A stretch of DNA of 16,629 nucleotides, taken from contig CALDHV010000227.1 of assembly GCA_937902305.1 (NCBI GenBank), forward strand, positions 1 to 16,629, given 5' to 3'. The notes below the pieces were generated by a model. The model was not told where the DNA came from. It ran no database searches and saw only the letters and a program-made list of their open reading frames with translations. Below are positions 14,154 through 16,629 of this stretch, piece after piece. Both the position numbers and the translations under genes were made by a program. Source of the DNA: an uncultured Clostridia bacterium (GTDB taxonomy: Bacteria; Bacillota; Clostridia; Oscillospirales; Acutalibacteraceae). Positions within the stretch are counted from its first letter, which is position 1. Each line of letters begins with the position of its first letter.

Positions 14154-14891
14154 ATGTCTGGACATTCCAAGTGGAACAACATTAAGCGGAAAAAGGAAAA
14201 AACCGATGGGCAAAAGGCGAAGATCTTCACCAAAATGGGGCGTGAGATCGCTGTTGCGGTGAAGGAGGGCGGCGGCCCCGACCCGGCATCCAACTCCAAG
14301 CTCAAGGACGCGATCGCCAAGGCGAAAGCCAACAATGTGCCCAATGATAACATCGACCGCATCATCAAAAAGGCGGCGGGCGAGGGCGACGCGGATAAAT
14401 ATGAGGCGTTGCAGTATGAGGGCTATGGCCCGAGCGGTATTGCGGTCATCGTCGAGACGCTGACCGACAACCGCAACCGTACCGCCGGTGATCTGCGTCA
14501 CTATTTCGATAAGTGCGGCGGAAACCTCGGTCAGAACGGCTGTGTCGCGTTTATGTTCAATAAGAAAGGCAAGCTGGTCATCGAGGCGGAGGGGCTGGAT
14601 GAGGACAAGGTGATGGAGGACGCACTGGAGGCGGGCGCATCGGATTTTGCGGCGGACGAGGATGTGTTCGAGATCACCACCGAGCCGGAGGATTTTTCCG
14701 GCGTGCGCGACGACCTCGAAGCAAAGGGCTACACGTTCATCGAGGCGGAGGTGCAGATGATCCCGGACGTGCTGTCCACGATCAACGACCCCGCGGCGGC
14801 GGAGAATATGGAAAAACTGCTTGACCTGCTGGAGGACAACGACGACGTGCAGGATGTCTGGCATAACTGGGATCGCCCCGACGAGGAATAA
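14154..14891 (+). CDS. yebC: YebC/PmpR-family protein
   Basis: This 245-aa protein is a full-length member of the YebC/PmpR (TACO1) family. It opens with the near-invariant MSGHSKWNNIKRKK, followed by KIFTKMGREIAVAVKEGG and the NVPNDNIDRIIKKAAG segment. The middle contains YGPSGIAVIVETLTDNRNRT and GGNLGQNGCVAFMFNKKG, and the acidic C-terminal domain ends EDNDDVQDVWHNW. It is cytosolic. Family members have been described as transcriptional regulators and, more recently, as factors that relieve ribosome stalling at proline-rich stretches. The gene is monocistronic, with its own promoter and terminator, and is not next to ruvC as it often is in other bacteria. Confidence 0.97.
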   Translation: MSGHSKWNNIKRKKEKTDGQKAKIFTKMGREIAVAVKEGGGPDPASNSKLKDAIAKAKANNVPNDNIDRIIKKAAGEGDADKYEALQYEGYGPSGIAVIVETLTDNRNRTAGDLRHYFDKCGGNLGQNGCVAFMFNKKGKLVIEAEGLDEDKVMEDALEAGASDFAADEDVFEITTEPEDFSGVRDDLEAKGYTFIEAEVQMIPDVLSTINDPAAAENMEKLLDLLEDNDDVQDVWHNWDRPDEE

Positions 14892-14898
14892 ATAACTG

Positions 14899-14937
14899 AA
14901 AAACAAGAGCGTGTGGATCACACGCTCTTGTTTTTTT
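14899..14937. terminator. Bidirectional terminator between yebC and the ThuA gene
   Basis: The stem core CAAGAGCGTGTG (14904-14915) pairs perfectly with CACACGCTCTTG (14919-14930) around a 3-nt loop, flanked by AAAAA on the left and TTTTTTT on the right. It serves both yebC and the convergent minus-strand ThuA gene ending at 14949. Confidence 0.93.
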
Positions 14938-14948
14938 AAATACATCGC

Positions 14949-15674
14949 TTATTCGTATTTCGGCTCGGGCTTGGTCACATGGGGGCAGGTAAGCTCCGGG
15001 ATGCGGCTGTCGGGGTATGCCCAACGCACGGCGTTTTTGAGCACCGTCTGCACCGGCTTGGAGTAGAAGGTCGGGAAGCTCTCGTGACCGGGTTGGAAAT
15101 AGAAGATCTTACCACGCCCGCGACGGTAACAGCACCCGGCGCGGAAAACGTCGCCGCCGCTGTACCAGCCGATCAGCACCAGCTTATCCGGCTCGGGGAT
15201 GTCAAACGGCTCGCCGTAGGTCTCCTCGTGCGGCAGGTCGAAATAGCGGTCGATGCCCGCGACGATCGGATGCCCCGGCGCAACGACCCACAGACGCTCG
15301 CTGTCGCCGTCCTCACGCCAGGTGAGGTTGCAGGGCGTTCCCATCAGCAGGCGGAATGGCTTGGAGTGATGTCCGGAGTGAAGCACGATCAGTCCCATGC
15401 CCTTGAGCACCGACTGCTGGACGCGAGCGGCGATCTCATCCGGCACATCCTTGTGTGCCATATGTCCCCACCAGAACAGCACGTCGGTGTTGTCCAGCAC
15501 CTCCTGCGTCAAGCCACATTCCGGCTCGTCGAGGGTGGCGGTGCGGACGGTGAAATCCTCCTCCTGCCCCAAAAACTGCGCGATACAGCCGTGGATGCCG
15601 TCGGGATAAACCTTCCGGATGTTTTCATCCAGCTGTTCGTGACGATATTCGTTCCAAACGGTAATGCGGATCAT
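14949..15674 (-). CDS. ThuA-domain protein (trehalose-utilisation-like)
   Basis: This 241-aa protein has the ThuA fold (PF06283-like), related to class I glutamine amidotransferases and common in operons that process sugars and keto-sugars. It starts IRITVWNEYRHEQ, with the conserved DVLFWWGHMAH at 64-74, LIVLHSGHHSKPF at 95-107, GHPIVAGI at 134-141, LPHEETYGEPF at 147-157 and YFQPGHESFPTFY at 192-204. The usual nucleophilic Cys of amidotransferases is absent (Ser100 lies in HSGH), as is normal for ThuA. No signal peptide, so it is probably cytosolic. ATG 15674 has AGGAGG 9-10 nt upstream and a perfect-consensus promoter, so it should be strongly expressed. Biochemical role is not settled for the family. 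Confidence 0.92.
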   Translation of the reverse strand: MIRITVWNEYRHEQLDENIRKVYPDGIHGCIAQFLGQEEDFTVRTATLDEPECGLTQEVLDNTDVLFWWGHMAHKDVPDEIAARVQQSVLKGMGLIVLHSGHHSKPFRLLMGTPCNLTWREDGDSERLWVVAPGHPIVAGIDRYFDLPHEETYGEPFDIPEPDKLVLIGWYSGGDVFRAGCCYRRGRGKIFYFQPGHESFPTFYSKPVQTVLKNAVRWAYPDSRIPELTCPHVTKPEPKYE

Positions 15675-15707
15675 AATGAACGCCTCCTATTCGATTGGTT
15701 TAGGGCC

Positions 15708-15736
15708 ATTATAGCTTTATGTTCCGGCAATGTCAA
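15708..15736 (-). promoter_or_regulatory. Perfect-consensus sigma-A promoter for the ThuA gene
   Basis: On the minus strand: TTGACA (complement of 15731-15736), exactly 17 nt, then TATAAT (complement of 15708-15713). Transcription should start near 15701, about 27 nt before the ATG. Such a full match suggests high basal expression unless a repressor acts, and no obvious operator palindrome is visible. Confidence 0.88.
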
Positions 15737-15764
15737 TCTGTTTTCGGAAAATCTTGGCATCAAA

Positions 15765-16629
15765 TTAGTATACGTCAAAGGAGACGCTGTCCAGCATAAT
15801 GCCCCGGGTGTGGTTGCACAGCATCGTATGCTGTTTTCCGTCGTAGTGATAGTTGCCTTCACTCCCTCGGATATCGAAATGGGGGCAGTCGGCAGGCTCG
15901 TAGATGCGGAAGGAGCAATCGGAGAAACGAACGTCCTCGATGATGTGGTCGCGGGTCCCGCTCAAAAACGGGAATTCGATGCCGTTTGCACGGATACCGC
16001 GGAAATACAGTCGCCGAACCTTATTGATATGCACATCGGGATGGTCGTCGATCCGCACCTTGATCGGATAGACGCTGCCGTCCATGATGATGTCGGAAAA
16101 CGACAAGCTTTCTACCAGCGACGCCTCCCGCCCGATGTCTGAGCTGGACGAGGCACTGAGATACGGGAATACCAGTGCAATACCGACGAGCGTGTCGGTC
16201 ATAACGAGACTAGAAAAGGTGCAGTCACGGATGACCCCGTCGTTGATCCATCCGACGCGGATGCCGGAGGCGTAGCTGGTCAGATTGCAGTTGGTGACGG
16301 CGACCTTTTCGCAGACTTTATTTTCCCCGGTGGGCAAAGAAACATTGTTTGCACGCACGATGATGCAGTCGTCCCCGCAGGTGATGTCGCAGTTGGAAAC
16401 GGTGACATTGCGACTGCAGTTGATGTGGATGCCGTCATTATTGGGGAAATGCACATCGGCGAGGATCTTCACGCGGCGCGCGACGAAGCCGTCGCTGCAG
16501 CGCACGTGGCAGGTCCAGGCGGTCGTGTTCGCGAGCGTGACGTCCTCGAGGCGCAGGTTCCGGACCTGGTAGAAGGCGAGCATCTGTCCGGGACGGTACC
16601 ACTCGGTGTCGGTCGGATGCAACTTGAGG
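15765..16629 (-). CDS. GH28-like right-handed beta-helix protein (N-terminus beyond window)
   Basis: The frame is open from the right edge to a stop at 15765 (about 288 residues visible); the apparent TTG start at 16622 is not used because coding continues beyond it. Repeated strand-turn units (NVTVSNCDITC, KVAVTNCNLTS, GVIRDCTFSS) indicate a parallel beta-helix. NNDGIHI and CGDDCIIVRA resemble GH28 polygalacturonase motifs NTDG and GDD, keeping the acidic residues. The GHG motif, however, is replaced by YASGIRVG, so the usual catalytic His is missing, which casts doubt on classical pectin hydrolysis. The first ~57 visible codons are about 95% GC at third positions by hand count and the next ~57 about 70%, hinting at mixed origin. 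It lies upstream of the ThuA gene on the same strand, which has its own promoter. Confidence 0.8.
   Translation of the reverse strand, partial: LKLHPTDTEWYRPGQMLAFYQVRNLRLEDVTLANTTAWTCHVRCSDGFVARRVKILADVHFPNNDGIHINCSRNVTVSNCDITCGDDCIIVRANNVSLPTGENKVCEKVAVTNCNLTSYASGIRVGWINDGVIRDCTFSSLVMTDTLVGIALVFPYLSASSSSDIGREASLVESLSFSDIIMDGSVYPIKVRIDDHPDVHINKVRRLYFRGIRANGIEFPFLSGTRDHIIEDVRFSDCSFRIYEPADCPHFDIRGSEGNYHYDGKQHTMLCNHTRGIMLDSVSFDVY

Noticed and set aside
14979..16142. 387-codon plus-strand frame across the ThuA and GH28-like region
   Set aside because: It runs antisense to two genes with clear motifs and a promoter, crosses their intergenic promoter, and has no ribosome site.

Overview
The window holds about 14.6 kb of a Clostridia-type (Firmicutes, probably Oscillospirales-like) genome. 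At its left end, up to about position 1845, is a block that looks as if it came from a different, GC-richer bacterium. The Firmicutes reading rests on a T-box leader ahead of a tryptophan-type ABC transporter, a YmdB phosphodiesterase, a DUF6062-type Cys/His protein, strong AGGAGG ribosome sites, sigma-A promoters with 16-17 bp spacers, and an intergenic repeat type I recall from gut Clostridia. The left block is all minus strand: a large multi-TM protein running off the window and an overlapping unknown 144-aa gene. At about 1845 it abuts a Na+/solute symporter that lacks its N-terminal third. This is most simply a chimeric assembly join or a rearrangement.

Layout. 1-1845: foreign-looking minus-strand block. 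1846-2877: 5'-truncated sodium:solute symporter. 2864-4444: a transcription unit with its own promoter (ymdB-like phosphodiesterase, then a DUF6062-like protein) and a hairpin terminator. 4445-4860: gene-free, repeat-rich spacer. 4862-8274: operon of a sugar isomerase/epimerase-like TIM barrel and two tandem paralogous Gfo/Idh/MocA oxidoreductases, ending in a bidirectional terminator shared with a small convergent orphan gene (8288-8530, minus). 8610-10928: polysaccharide flippase overlapping a TtcA-like tRNA thiolase. 10912-14058: T-box leader with a probable UGG (Trp) specifier, then a TrpXYZ-like ABC transporter (lipoprotein, permease, ATPase). 14091-14937: yebC/pmpR with promoter and terminator. 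14949-16629, minus: a ThuA-domain protein with a perfect-consensus promoter, and the 3' part of a GH28-like beta-helix protein that runs off the right edge.

How the genes work together. The isomerase plus two oxidoreductases is the combination used by systems that oxidise a sugar hydroxyl (often C3) and then isomerise it or cleave the glycoside by elimination. ThuA and GH28-like proteins nearby fit a carbohydrate-processing neighbourhood. This is the best candidate here for an incompletely described system, but its substrate cannot be read from sequence. The T-box/ABC operon is a coherent tryptophan-uptake unit. I see no CRISPR array, tRNA, rRNA, insertion sequence or phage gene.
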